A DNA stretch of 35,431 nt from Streptomyces sp. MBT53 (GTDB taxonomy: Bacteria > Actinomycetota > Actinomycetes > Streptomycetales > Streptomycetaceae). Each line of letters opens with the position of its first letter. Positions within the stretch are counted from its first letter, which is position 1. Shown here piece by piece: positions 15,025 to 22,088 of the stretch. The stretch lies in contig NZ_JAEQAZ010000091.1 of the NCBI RefSeq assembly GCF_016654115.1, positions 1-35,431 on the forward strand, in the 5' to 3' direction. A model generated the notes under the pieces. The model searched no databases. It had not been told where the DNA came from and saw nothing but the letters and a program-made list of their open reading frames with translations. The translations under genes were made by a program, and so were the position numbers.

Positions 15025-15417
15025 TCAAGTCAGCGGCCACAACTGCCACTTGCGTCGGCTCGGTTCCACAGGCTTGTCTCGCCAAGCCACGCATAGAACA
15101 GCCCCGTTACCGCTGCTGTCTTCAGATAGCACCCGGAAGTGCAACTCAGCCCCAGCAGGTACCTCGTTCCAATATCGGATGTGCCGGAAGGGGCGAAAGC
15201 GCCCTCTCGGTGCAGCCCAGCCAACCGATACTCCTACGCGGTAGGCATTCGCATAGCCGCTGTTAGCCAAGCCATATTCACCTGGCTCGGCGCCATGCCG
15301 AACCAGCAAGCGGATCGCAGGGTTCTCCTTCCTGGACCGCCAGTAGTGCGCGCCCTCTGTGGCTACTACGCCAACCAACACTCCAACAACCGCGGTAACG
15401 AGATCCCCCCACCCCAT
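15025..15417 (-). CDS. Membrane-anchored accessory protein, antisense to the lysis genes
   Basis: 130 aa. One N-terminal transmembrane helix (residues ~5-21, LVTAVVGVLVGVVATEGA) is followed by a basic stop-transfer (HYWRSRKEN) and a ~95-residue beta-rich domain (AIRLLVRHG, YRVGVSVGWAAPRG, GAELHFRVLSEDSSG, VLCVAWRD). It lies on the opposite strand between endolysin and holin and has its own promoter with a leaderless start, so it can be expressed in the lysogen. No family is recognised; the small beta domain could be Ig-like. A role in phage exclusion or host surface change is a guess from position. Confidence 0.68.
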   Translation of the reverse strand: MGWGDLVTAVVGVLVGVVATEGAHYWRSRKENPAIRLLVRHGAEPGEYGLANSGYANAYRVGVSVGWAAPRGRFRPFRHIRYWNEVPAGAELHFRVLSEDSSGNGAVLCVAWRDKPVEPSRRKWQLWPLT

Positions 15418-15423
15418 GTAGCG

Positions 15424-15451
15424 AAGTTACCGCACCACAACCATCAATCAA
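15424..15451 (-). promoter_or_regulatory. Leaderless promoter for the 15,417 gene
   Basis: Read on the minus strand, -35 TTGATT (15446-15451), a 16-bp spacer and -10 TAACTT (15424-15429) are followed 6 nt later by the ATG at 15417. This is the best sigma-70-like promoter in the late region and predicts a transcript starting at or next to the start codon. Confidence 0.62.
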
Positions 15452-15468
15452 TACGGAAAGGGACATTC

Positions 15469-15732
15469 GTGCTCAGTGCAGCCAACCGGCGCACCATCCG
15501 AACTGTCGTGCAGACCGCGCTCGCCCTAACGTCCGGCCTACCCCTGATCATCAACGCCGCCGGCATCCCGCAGACCGCCGCCGGCGTCGGCGTCGCGCTC
15601 GCCGTCGCCGGCGGCATCACGCGTGTGATGGCCCTGCCAATCGTCGAGAACCTGCTTCCGGCGTGGCTGCGTGCCGCGCCGAACAGCGACGATTTGCTCG
15701 CGCTCGATCGGAAGAATGGAGGCAGAGTGTGA
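15469..15732 (+). CDS. Holin
   Basis: 87 aa, GTG start with GGAAAGGGA about 5 nt upstream; the frame is open further upstream but that part overlaps the antisense gene and lacks an RBS. Two hydrophobic helices (TVVQTALALTSGLPLIINAAG and TAAGVGVALAVAGGITRVMA) are separated by a short turn, with a polar C-terminal tail (NSDDLLALDRKNGGR). This is the standard shape of Streptomyces phage holins and the gene follows the endolysin. It forms membrane lesions at lysis time. Its stop overlaps the next gene by 4 bp. Confidence 0.8.
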   Translation: MLSAANRRTIRTVVQTALALTSGLPLIINAAGIPQTAAGVGVALAVAGGITRVMALPIVENLLPAWLRAAPNSDDLLALDRKNGGRV

Positions 15733-15995
15733 CCGCACCCGAGCCGCCGCCCGACTCCGCAGCCGTCGCTCTTGAGCGGCTGCGCACAACGGTCGAAGTG
15801 GGGTTCGCCCGGATCGACGGTGCACTCGCGCTACTCGTCCAGCGATCCGACCAGACCGAGGGGCGCCTCGGTGAACTCGAAAATCGAGTCGACGAACTCG
15901 AAACTCGCCGGTGGCCCCTGTCAAGCATCAGCGCCCTCGTAGGCCTACTCGGGGTCGCATTGACTGTGCTCACCCTGATCACCCAACTCCCCTAG
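15729..15995 (+). CDS. Small coiled-coil membrane protein of the lysis block (XhlA-like)
   Basis: 88 aa, GTG overlapping the holin stop. Residues ~15-60 are a heptad-patterned helix (LERLRTTVEVGFARIDGALALL, RLGELENRVDELETRR) and the C-terminus is one transmembrane helix (LSSISALVGLLGVALTVLTLI). Coiled coil plus C-terminal anchor is the arrangement of haemolysin XhlA-like and second-holin proteins next to holins. It probably modulates holin timing. Confidence 0.72.
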   Translation: MTAPEPPPDSAAVALERLRTTVEVGFARIDGALALLVQRSDQTEGRLGELENRVDELETRRWPLSSISALVGLLGVALTVLTLITQLP

Positions 15996-16052
15996 TCACA
16001 GGAGTAGTTCAGGACGCTTCCCTAGCAGGAAATCTTGACCGAGTATGGATGA

Positions 16053-16502
16053 ATGGCTGAATGGCTGACGCCCGTACTTACTGCGTCGACAGGTGCTCTC
16101 GGCGTGTTCTTCACATGGCTCGCTGGCGCCCGAGCGCCCAAGAGTGCAGAGCAGATGTTGCAGCGTGTCGACCGGGCGGAGAGTCAGCGGTCCGTCCGCC
16201 GTGAGCGACGCGAAGGATACTTTGAGGCCCTGCGCATGATCGAACTCGACCTGCGGATTGCCGCATATCGGGCGCAGAGCTGCTCGGACGAGCTCGAAGC
16301 ACTCGAAAGTTCCTGGCCGAGTTCCCGGCGACTTGAAATGTCTGTCGAGGCAAAGATGGCCGTACAGATATTCGGGAGCACCGAGGTTCGGCTGTTGACC
16401 ACAGAGTGGGAAGAGGTCGCCCGCGAGGGTGACGTCGAGAAGATGGAGGCCGTCGCCGAGAGATTTCGCTCTCAGGTGCGTTCCGAGTTGCTATCCAACT
16501 AG
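16053..16502 (+). CDS. Hypothetical membrane-anchored protein after the lysis genes
   Basis: 149 aa. An N-terminal hydrophobic helix (WLTPVLTASTGALGVFFTWLAG, residues ~4-25) is followed by a basic helical coiled-coil-like region (QMLQRVDRAESQRSVRRERREGYF) and an amphipathic helical domain to the end (ALRMIELDLRIAAYRAQ, KMAVQIFGSTEVRLLTTEWEEVAREG). The repeated ATGGCTGA around the start allows alternative initiation within a few bases. No family is recognised. The gene is the last on the plus strand before a double terminator. Its codon use is less GC-biased than the tail genes, hinting at separate acquisition. Confidence 0.68.
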   Translation: MAEWLTPVLTASTGALGVFFTWLAGARAPKSAEQMLQRVDRAESQRSVRRERREGYFEALRMIELDLRIAAYRAQSCSDELEALESSWPSSRRLEMSVEAKMAVQIFGSTEVRLLTTEWEEVAREGDVEKMEAVAERFRSQVRSELLSN

Positions 16503-16534
16503 CGCGTGTAGCAGGACAGTTCGGCAACTTCCGT

Positions 16535-16571
16535 GCCCCCGTTCCCCGGCATTGCGCCGGGGAACGGGGGC
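16535..16571. terminator. Hairpin terminator, end of the late operon
   Basis: A perfect 16-bp stem (16535-16550 with 16556-16571) with a 5-base loop, 33 bp after the stop at 16502. It is the first of two tandem hairpins. Confidence 0.8.
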
Positions 16572-16596
16572 GCTTTCGCCGTTGCAGGGCACGCGA

Positions 16597-16630
16597 GAGG
16601 GCCCTCGACCCGTATCCGTCGAGGGCCCTC
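16597..16630. terminator. Second hairpin terminator between convergent genes
   Basis: A perfect 13-bp stem (16597-16609 with 16618-16630) 26 bp after the first. It lies 26 bp beyond the minus-strand gene that ends at 16656, so it probably ends the minus transcript while the first ends the plus one. Confidence 0.75.
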
Positions 16631-16655
16631 CCTGGGGGTCACCGCGCCCGTGGAC

Positions 16656-16988
16656 CTATGCAGCCACGGACACGGGAACGTGTTCCCCCCTTCCGCCAGC
16701 CGCCCCCGCGTTGGGAGACGACACAAGGCGGCTTCGGCGGCGTGCGGATTTCGACTCGGTCCGGGCGTGCCGCCTGCGCGGAGTTTCGTCCGCAAGGATC
16801 TTGACCCGCATCGAGTCGCGGTAGCAGTAGCAGGTGTAGGTGTAGCCCGGTCGATCGACCGGCGCGGGGGCAACCGCACGGCGCGAACTCGGCATCGACC
16901 AATAGATCGCGAAAAGAGTGCCCACGCCGAGACTGATGCACAGGGAGAACACACCAATCACCATGCGATCAAGCTCCATTCCGGTCAC
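16656..16988 (-). CDS. Small membrane protein, third gene of the HATPase operon
   Basis: 110 aa from a GTG that overlaps the preceding stop by 4 bp; ATG at 16979 is an alternative. One transmembrane helix (MVIGVFSLCISLGVGTLFAIYW) is followed by a Tyr/Cys segment (GYTYTCYCYRDSMR) and a strongly basic, Arg/Ser-rich tail. No family recognised. Its tight overlap with the two genes upstream implies a common transcript and perhaps a shared role with the HATPase. Confidence 0.6.
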   Translation of the reverse strand: MTGMELDRMVIGVFSLCISLGVGTLFAIYWSMPSSRRAVAPAPVDRPGYTYTCYCYRDSMRVKILADETPRRRHARTESKSARRRSRLVSSPNAGAAGGRGEHVPVSVAA

Positions 16989-17245
16989 TTGCGCCCCTCC
17001 ACACCGCGGAATTGGCGCCAGGAACCCCGGATCGCGGCGCGGATCGCAGGCCAGGCACCGCGGCTTGAACTGTCGTTCCGGACACCGGCGAACATCCCGA
17101 CTTGCTCGGCAAGGTCGACGACCAACGTCCGCGCGAGGTCGGGTTTGATCTCGACGAGCAAGTTCGCGTCGAAGTAGAGCCACACGTCGACGTCGTCACC
17201 AGAACCGCAGTTGACGGACACGTTTACTTTCTCGGGTCGGATCAC
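16985..17245 (-). CDS. Small hypothetical protein, second gene of the HATPase operon
   Basis: 86 aa from a GTG overlapping the HATPase stop by 4 bp. The first half looks like beta strands (KVNVSVNCGSGDDVDVWLYFDANLLVEIKP), then helices (ARTLVVDLAEQVGMFAG, WPAIRAAIRGSWRQF) and a basic end. No family recognised. Both flanking overlaps support it as real and translationally coupled. Confidence 0.62.
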   Translation of the reverse strand: MIRPEKVNVSVNCGSGDDVDVWLYFDANLLVEIKPDLARTLVVDLAEQVGMFAGVRNDSSSRGAWPAIRAAIRGSWRQFRGVEGRK

Positions 17246-17688
17246 ACGGCCCCCCTGCCACCCTCGTCCAGGCGGAACCACACGGCCTTTGAAGTGGGGA
17301 TCAACCCGCCGTAGAGCGCGGCTCCCCAGTGATCGGCGAGTTGGTCGACGAGGATGAGGCCGAGGCCGCCCTCTCGCTCCAACCCTTCGGGAGGACCGGG
17401 CAGTTCCTTCGGCAGGTCGTCGTGCACCCACACGGACACGTAACCCTCGGCAACGATCACATCGACGTGAACAAGACGGGCGGCCGTGTGGCGGTAGACA
17501 TTCGTGACAATTTCGCTCGCACAGAGCTGAGCGGTTTCTGCGAGTGCGCCGTGACCAGTCGAGCGGCACAGAGCCACGACCAGATCACGAAGCACAGCCG
17601 GCGCAGTCGGTGTGTTCGCCGCAGAAAGGCGATACGACAACGTCGACGGTGGTGCAGGAGGTGCAGGAGGTGCTAACGCGGTTCCCAT
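17242..17688 (-). CDS. HATPase (anti-sigma/serine kinase-like) protein
   Basis: 148 aa from an ATG with GGAGACG upstream; the frame is open 35 codons further but lacks an RBS there. After a Pro/Ala-rich N-terminus it has the GHKL fold: N-box ASEIVTNVYRHT (~residues 70-81), G1 box VWVHDDLPKELP, and G2 box GGLGLILVDQLADHWG. This single-domain ATP-binding type is abundant in Streptomyces and often adjoins XRE/DUF397 gene pairs, as at the whiJ/abaA loci. It could bind or phosphorylate a regulatory partner. It is divergent from the XRE gene, and two small genes follow by 4-bp overlaps. Confidence 0.83.
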   Translation of the reverse strand: MGTALAPPAPPAPPSTLSYRLSAANTPTAPAVLRDLVVALCRSTGHGALAETAQLCASEIVTNVYRHTAARLVHVDVIVAEGYVSVWVHDDLPKELPGPPEGLEREGGLGLILVDQLADHWGAALYGGLIPTSKAVWFRLDEGGRGAV

Positions 17689-17854
17689 TTCATCGTCTCC
17701 CAACGCGGTTGTAGCTCGCGCTGCTCGCCACCGTGGCTCGATCCGCCTCCCGGGCGACGGCGCCGGTACATGGGCGCGCGTCAGCGGCTGCACTGCGGTT
17801 TTACCGGCGCACTGCGCGGTGCTGCTGAAGACGGTAGCGGATGCGTCTCACTAG

Positions 17855-17882
17855 TTGTACCTAAATGGCTCAACAGTAGAAC
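17855..17882 (+). promoter_or_regulatory. Candidate promoter/operator of the XRE gene
   Basis: TTGTAC (17855-17860), a 16-bp spacer and TAGAAC (17877-17882) lie 57 bp before the XRE start. TTGT and AACA arms of the region form an imperfect inverted repeat, so it may also be an operator for the XRE protein and the divergent HATPase. Confidence 0.4.
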
Positions 17883-17938
17883 GAGGTGGATCCTTGTTGG
17901 GACACGGGCCACACTGGGAGCCGACAGGAGGGGAGCCG

Positions 17939-18790
17939 ATGCCACCAAGGAAGGCGCCGACCGCACGTCAGCGCCGATTGGGCGTTGAACTGCGAAAGAT
18001 CCGGGAACATGCCGGTCTCACGCTCGCCGACGCCGCAACCCAACTCGGCACCGACCGGACGAGCATCAGCAACACCGAGTCGGGCCGTTTCGGCGTGAGC
18101 GGTGAGCGCGTTCGCACATGGGCCGCTCACTACGGCTGCCCCGACGCTGAGTACGTCGACGCCCTCGCCGCCATGGCTGAAGAACGCGGCAAAGGATGGT
18201 GGGAGGACTACCGCGGCGAACTCTCCGCCGGCGCGCTCGACCTATCCGAACTTGAGTACCACGCCACGGCACTTCGCGCCGTGCAGATCATGCACATGCC
18301 CGGCCTGCTGCAAACCGAGGACTACGCCCGCGCCGTGTTCGAGGAGGCCGTGCCGCCCCTCAGCGACGTTGACCTCCGGCGCCGACTTTCGCATCGCTTG
18401 AAGCGTCGCGATGTGCTCGACCGACCGAGCGCACCCGCATGCACGTTCTTGATCCACGAGGCCGCCCTACGCATGGAGTTCGGCGGCCGAAAGATCGCTC
18501 GCGCGCAACTCGACTACCTTTTGAAGGAATCCAGCCGGGACAACGTGACCGTGCGCGTCGTTCCGTTCTCCGTCGGCGGTTTCCCCAACGCCGGAAGTTC
18601 GACACTCTACGTATACGGGTCGGTTCCGCAGCTCGACACGGTCCAGACAGACACTCCACACGGCCCCGCGTTCCTTGACGCAGAGACGCGCCTCGCCAAC
18701 TACCGGGCCGTCCTGGACCGAACCGAAGAGAGGTCGCTCGACGCCGTGCAGTCGCGTGACTTCATCTACGAAATAGCACAACAAGTGTGA
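17939..18790 (+). CDS. XRE-family regulator with DUF5753 (WhiJ-like)
   Basis: 283 aa, ATG with GGAGGGGAG upstream. Residues ~12-70 are a helix-turn-helix (LGVELRKIREHAGLTLADAA, GTDRTSISNTESGRFGVS). Residues ~100-280 are the DUF5753 domain (LDLSELEYHATALRAVQIMHMPGLLQTEDYARA; FLIHEAALR; VTVRVVPFSVGG; YRAVLDRTEERSL). NCBI calls this group Scr1-type TA antitoxin-like regulators; WhiJ of S. coelicolor has the same architecture. It pairs with the DUF397 gene 4 bp downstream and the divergent HATPase. It should bind DNA and respond to its partners. Confidence 0.88.
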   Translation: MPPRKAPTARQRRLGVELRKIREHAGLTLADAATQLGTDRTSISNTESGRFGVSGERVRTWAAHYGCPDAEYVDALAAMAEERGKGWWEDYRGELSAGALDLSELEYHATALRAVQIMHMPGLLQTEDYARAVFEEAVPPLSDVDLRRRLSHRLKRRDVLDRPSAPACTFLIHEAALRMEFGGRKIARAQLDYLLKESSRDNVTVRVVPFSVGGFPNAGSSTLYVYGSVPQLDTVQTDTPHGPAFLDAETRLANYRAVLDRTEERSLDAVQSRDFIYEIAQQV

Positions 18791-18794
18791 AGGC

Positions 18795-18995
18795 GTGGGA
18801 ATAGTGGAAATTCAGTGGCAAAAGTCCTCGTTCTCGACGGACTCAGAGGGCAACTGCCTTGAGCTCGCGACGCAGGGCGACGAAATCCTCGTACGTGAGA
18901 GCGACAACCCCGACGTGATCGTCAAGACCACCCAAGCGAAGCTGGCGGCGTTCCTCTCCGGCGCCAAGGCAGGAGAGTTCGACCACCTCATCTAG
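18795..18995 (+). CDS. DUF397 small protein
   Basis: 66 aa, GTG start 4 bp after the XRE stop. The signature is complete: W-Q-K-S-S-F-S-T, then GNCLELA, ILVRESDNPD, and AFLSGAKAGEFDHL. DUF397 proteins partner XRE/DUF5753 regulators across Streptomyces; in one current view they act as a toxin-like or co-regulatory partner. It is followed by a strong terminator. Confidence 0.9.
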   Translation: MGIVEIQWQKSSFSTDSEGNCLELATQGDEILVRESDNPDVIVKTTQAKLAAFLSGAKAGEFDHLI

Positions 18996-19011
18996 TTGAC
19001 CCACGCGACAG

Positions 19012-19045
19012 AGTGACCCCTCGCCCACGGCGGGGGGTCACTTTT
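19012..19045 (+). terminator. Terminator of the XRE-DUF397 operon
   Basis: A 14-bp stem (19012-19025 with 19029-19042, one G-T pair) with a 3-base loop, followed by TTTT. It lies 16 bp after the DUF397 stop. Confidence 0.82.
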
Positions 19046-19050
19046 GCTTG

Positions 19051-19128
19051 CGTATCAATCGTTGGCATATGCCGTATCACCCATTAGACGTCAAACAGTT
19101 GATACGGATCTGTAGCTAGCGCTACCGT
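19051..19128 (+). promoter_or_regulatory. Promoter with repeated CGTATCA operator-like sites
   Basis: A -35 TTGATA (19099-19104), 18-bp spacer and -10 TACCGT (19123-19128) predict a start near 19135. CGTATCA occurs at 19051 and 19073, and in inverse orientation overlapping the -35 (TTGATACG, 19099-19106). A further inverse copy (TGATACGG) lies at 22049-22056 before the 21974 gene. The arrangement suggests cooperative binding by one regulator, possibly the phage XRE proteins. Confidence 0.5.
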
Positions 19129-19228
19129 CCCCATGTGACGCCGAACGGGGCCAATGCACGGCACGACGGGTTCCCGGAACGGCGCCAACTCTCCCTGTTT
19201 CCACGCCTGTTGGGGAGAGCCCCCGAGG

Positions 19229-19274
19229 GGTACTCCCCTCCTGGCTTACACGCCTTCGCCGGGAGGGGAGTACC
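19229..19274 (+). repeat. Leader inverted repeat
   Basis: A perfect 13-bp inverted repeat (19229-19241 with 19262-19274; GGTACTCCCCTCC arm) with a 20-base loop, inside the ~165-nt leader of the gene at 19301 and ending 26 bp before its ATG. Could be an attenuator, a structured leader or simply an RNA stability element. Confidence 0.5.
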
Positions 19275-19300
19275 GGCAACACCGCGGCAGGAGGGCATAC

Positions 19301-19483
19301 ATGCGCGCGCCATCCGAGTCGGTAGAGCAGCGCGAGGGAGCAACACCACCCGCGCAGCGCCCCGCCGTTGAGGTCAGACGCGCATTCTGGTGCGGGCACA
19401 CGGTGTCCGAGGCCGACCTCAAGATCAAAGGCCGCCCCGAGGTGAGATGGACCCCGGGCCGACCCGCTGAAGTTGGAGCCTAA
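19301..19483 (+). CDS. Small hypothetical protein
   Basis: 60 aa, ATG with AGGAGGG 6 nt upstream. An N-terminal Ser/Glu/Pro-rich part is followed by a conserved-looking C-terminal stretch (VEVRRAFWCGHTVSEADLKIKGRPEV, given here by its key residues W-C-G-H and D-L-K). No family is recognised. The good RBS, the promoter upstream and the GC3 bias support it over the overlapping frame starting with GTG at 19135, which would be leaderless. Confidence 0.5.
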   Translation: MRAPSESVEQREGATPPAQRPAVEVRRAFWCGHTVSEADLKIKGRPEVRWTPGRPAEVGA

Positions 19484-19587
19484 CGGGTCCAAAGGCCGCC
19501 CCACCCCGCCCAGTAGGAGCAAACCCGACGGCGGGTGCGGCGGTCAGCAGGTGCAAGCAACCATCCACACATCATGGAGGCAAGCAC

Positions 19588-20049
19588 GTGGCCACGATGC
19601 AGGATCAGCCCGCAACCGACGCGCGCACGCTACTCAGCGCGGAGATGCGGGAAACCCTCGTATCCAACATGATCGACAAGTTCCCGCAGCTCACTGAAGA
19701 GAAGGCGCACCGCGGCGTCGGCCAGATGCTCGCCTTCCTCGCAGCGTGCGACTACGCCGGCCAACCGCTCAGCCCTTCGCCGCTCGTTGACGACTTCTGG
19801 CACGCCTTCCTGCTCCACACCAAGGCGTACGCCGAGTTCTGCGAACAGCGATTCGGCCGCTTCCTGCACCACCAGCCCGGATTCCTCGACAAGGAGCAGT
19901 ACGGCGGGGGCAAGACACTCCGCGCGGTGACCGTCGACTCGATCACCCTCGCCGGGTACGAGATCGACATGGAGTTCTGGCCCGAGCTGGACCTCGCCGA
20001 CTGCTCGCAGTGTCACGCCAACTGCTCGGACAGCCCGAACCATCCGTAG
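19588..20049 (+). CDS. Glycine-rich-domain (GRDP-type) protein
   Basis: 153 aa, GTG start with GGAGG 12 nt upstream. Helical, with a core VDDFWHAFLLHTKAYAEFC (residues ~68-86) resembling the 'WHtFILHTreY..FC' motif of short bacterial proteins labelled glycine-rich-domain containing. A cysteine-rich end follows (CSQCHANCSD), possibly metal binding. It is followed by a kinase-fold gene 89 bp on. Biochemical role is unknown in bacteria. Confidence 0.68.
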   Translation: MATMQDQPATDARTLLSAEMRETLVSNMIDKFPQLTEEKAHRGVGQMLAFLAACDYAGQPLSPSPLVDDFWHAFLLHTKAYAEFCEQRFGRFLHHQPGFLDKEQYGGGKTLRAVTVDSITLAGYEIDMEFWPELDLADCSQCHANCSDSPNHP

Positions 20050-20138
20050 CGGTTCCCCTGTCGGTCCTCGGTCTGTGCCACGCTGTGGCCAGGCCGGGGG
20101 CCGGCCCCGTACTGCTCGACCAACGCAGGAGACCGCGG

Positions 20139-20969
20139 GTGGACCGCATCGAATGGCACGACCTACCAGCACCGACCCGGGCCGCCGTCGAACGCCATAC
20201 GGGACCGGTCGAGCAGGCCGAAACCGCGCCGCACGGCGTCATGTCCCGGCTCGCCTGCACCATCCGTACCCGGGCAGGTCGAGCGTTCGTTAAGGGCACC
20301 GCTCACGACGACCCACAAGCGTGGGTTTACCGCCATGAGGCCCAGGTCACGGGGAACGCGCCTCGGGCGCCCCGCGTGTTGTGGGAGATCGACGCCGGCG
20401 GGTGGGTGCTCTACGGATATGAGTACGTCGAGGGACGGTATCCGGACCTGACTCCGGGCTCCGACGATCTCGCCCCCTTGGTGCGCACGCTCATCGTCGT
20501 GTCCAAGACGCCATGGCCCGAGACCCTGCACAAGAAGCCGCTACACACACGGTGGGCCGAGTTCCTGCCCAAGGACATTCCGACCGGACTACAAGGCCGC
20601 GGGCTCGCCCATACAGACATGTCCCCACACAACATGCTGCTGTCCGACGCTGGCGAACTGGTACTACTCGACTGGGCACTTGCCTGCCCTGCGCCCGCGT
20701 GGGCGGACACCGCGCTGACCATTCCCCGACTCATCTCCGCTGGCCACAAACCGGAGTACGCCGAGACGATCGCCCGGCAAGTGCCCGCATATTTCGAGGC
20801 CGAACCGGCCACCGTCACCACATTCGCGCGCACCGTCTACATCGCTTGGGAAAACTGGGAACGGACACGCCCCATGCCTCACAGGGCCGCCCTCACCGCC
20901 GCCGCTCAGGCATGGGCCACGCACCGCGAGAAAGGGCGACAGACGGAGGCACACATCCTCTCCCCCTGA
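20139..20969 (+). CDS. APH-fold kinase (aminoglycoside phosphotransferase family)
   Basis: 276 aa from GTG with AGGAG 8 nt upstream; the frame is open further 5' without an RBS. The C-lobe shows the Brenner motif GLAHTDMSPHNMLL (catalytic Asp, Asn; ~residues 153-166) and the metal-binding LLDW (~173-176), with the following WADTAL helix. The N-lobe carries FVKGTAHDD and WVLYGYEYVEGRYPDL. The protein is short for a resistance enzyme, and no antibiotic substrate can be inferred. It may phosphorylate a small molecule or a protein. It probably shares a transcript with the upstream gene and is closed by a terminator. Confidence 0.82.
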   Translation: MDRIEWHDLPAPTRAAVERHTGPVEQAETAPHGVMSRLACTIRTRAGRAFVKGTAHDDPQAWVYRHEAQVTGNAPRAPRVLWEIDAGGWVLYGYEYVEGRYPDLTPGSDDLAPLVRTLIVVSKTPWPETLHKKPLHTRWAEFLPKDIPTGLQGRGLAHTDMSPHNMLLSDAGELVLLDWALACPAPAWADTALTIPRLISAGHKPEYAETIARQVPAYFEAEPATVTTFARTVYIAWENWERTRPMPHRAALTAAAQAWATHREKGRQTEAHILSP

Positions 20970-20973
20970 TCGG

Positions 20974-21009
20974 CCTCGCCGCCCCTGATCCCCCGCGGGG
21001 GCGGCGAGG
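20974..21009. terminator. Hairpin terminator after the kinase gene
   Basis: A perfect 12-bp stem (20974-20985 with 20998-21009), 5 bp after the kinase stop. It faces the convergent minus-strand gene ending at 21120. Confidence 0.75.
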
Positions 21010-21053
21010 TTCCTCCGAACGAGGACGGCCCCGGTAGCTTCGGCTGGCGCGAT

Positions 21054-21080
21054 GTGACTGGGCGCTCCACTTGGCCAGTT
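21054..21080. repeat. 27-bp inverted repeat, left copy
   Basis: This 27-bp sequence matches the reverse complement of 22089-22115 at 26 of 27 positions. The core ACTTGGCCAGTT is itself close to a palindrome. It lies downstream of the kinase terminator and 40 bp beyond the end of the minus gene. Confidence 0.75.
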
Positions 21081-21119
21081 GAGTATTGGTGGTAGCCACT
21101 CCCAGTGGAAATGATCGTG

Positions 21120-21974
21120 TCAGCGGTAAGGGTCGAAACGACGGTTTGGATCGGTCAGGTCGAGTTCGCTGTCCAGGTCCCAGCCGGGCGGAGTCCAGGC
21201 GATCGGCGTCCAGGGGTCGGAGTCGCCATCGAGTGAGCGGGCGAGGTTCGGAATGTCAGGCTCATCGGGGTTGGGACCAAGGGCATTGACCGGGATGGCG
21301 CCGTCGTTGATCAGCTGGTGCAGACAAAGCCGGACGTGCCGCGTGTAGTGGCGCAAGTCACCCACGGTCCGCTCCTCGAACGCGGGGGTGACGTTCGGTG
21401 TAACGCGCTTCCAGCGTCCGTCCACAGCGCTCAGATAGAGCTGTACGAGGGCTTGGTAGAGCCGTGTGCCTGTAGGGCTGTGCAGGGCCAGAGCCTCAGC
21501 GAGAGCGCCCTTCTTCAGATTCCCCACGGCGTCCCGGGCTGCCTCGTAGGCGGCTGCGGAGGGCGTTCCCTGGGTCTGCTTGTCCAGGTTGGGAACGGTC
21601 CTCATGAACGGATCGACGTCCGCGATTCGCTGGAGCAGCGAAGTCGCGGCGACGACCTGCCGCTGGCGGGTCGCGCGGTCTTCGGCGGCCTTCCGTTCCT
21701 CAGCCACTCGCCGGTCGATCTCGGCACGCTCCTCGGCAAGGCGCTCGGCAGCCTCTTCGCGGTCCGACTTGCGCCGCCGGCTGTCCCGCCTCCGGTCGGT
21801 GCTGGTGATCCAGATGGTGGTGGCAACCAGTGCGATGGTCGCGATGGCCAGGACGACCGTCCAATGGGCGAGTTCGACGTCCGTCCACTTCACGGAGTCG
21901 CTGCTGACAGCGTCTGTTGACGCCTTCGGTATGGGACTCTCCAGAGCGAAGAGCGGGACGATTGGGTGGGGCAT
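21120..21974 (-). CDS. Membrane-anchored coiled-coil protein between inverted repeats
   Basis: 284 aa from ATG; a GTG 27 codons later is possible. One transmembrane helix (VVLAIATIALVATTIWITS, ~residues 38-56) is followed by a long charged coiled coil (RRKSDREEAAERLAEERAEIDRRVAEERKAAED, ~60-95; given as a region) and a helical cytoplasmic domain (ATSLLQRIADVDPF; ALVQLYLSAVDGRWKRV; LCLHQLINDG). No family recognised. It lies alone on the minus strand, and a perfect-but-one inverted repeat brackets the gene with its upstream region. The anchor-plus-coiled-coil shape recalls phage exclusion or sensor proteins, but this is only analogy. Confidence 0.7.
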   Translation of the reverse strand: MPHPIVPLFALESPIPKASTDAVSSDSVKWTDVELAHWTVVLAIATIALVATTIWITSTDRRRDSRRRKSDREEAAERLAEERAEIDRRVAEERKAAEDRATRQRQVVAATSLLQRIADVDPFMRTVPNLDKQTQGTPSAAAYEAARDAVGNLKKGALAEALALHSPTGTRLYQALVQLYLSAVDGRWKRVTPNVTPAFEERTVGDLRHYTRHVRLCLHQLINDGAIPVNALGPNPDEPDIPNLARSLDGDSDPWTPIAWTPPGWDLDSELDLTDPNRRFDPYR

Positions 21975-22088
21975 GTTACGCGTATTGCCCTTCGGCGCAG
22001 GGGAGTTGGCGACTCGCCATGGTGGCATAGCGGGACTTTCGATTGCTCTGATACGGCAAGCCGCCGACTGATGGCCAACTCGACCGCT

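Noticed and set aside
14279..15244. Alternative plus frame across the endolysin
   Set aside because: The GH25 motifs lie in the other frame.
19135..19371. Leaderless 78-codon frame upstream of 19301
   Set aside because: Possible from promoter geometry but has an Arg-rich random composition; kept only as a note in a finding.
20139..20969. Aminoglycoside resistance gene
   Set aside because: Only the general kinase fold is visible; substrate cannot be inferred.
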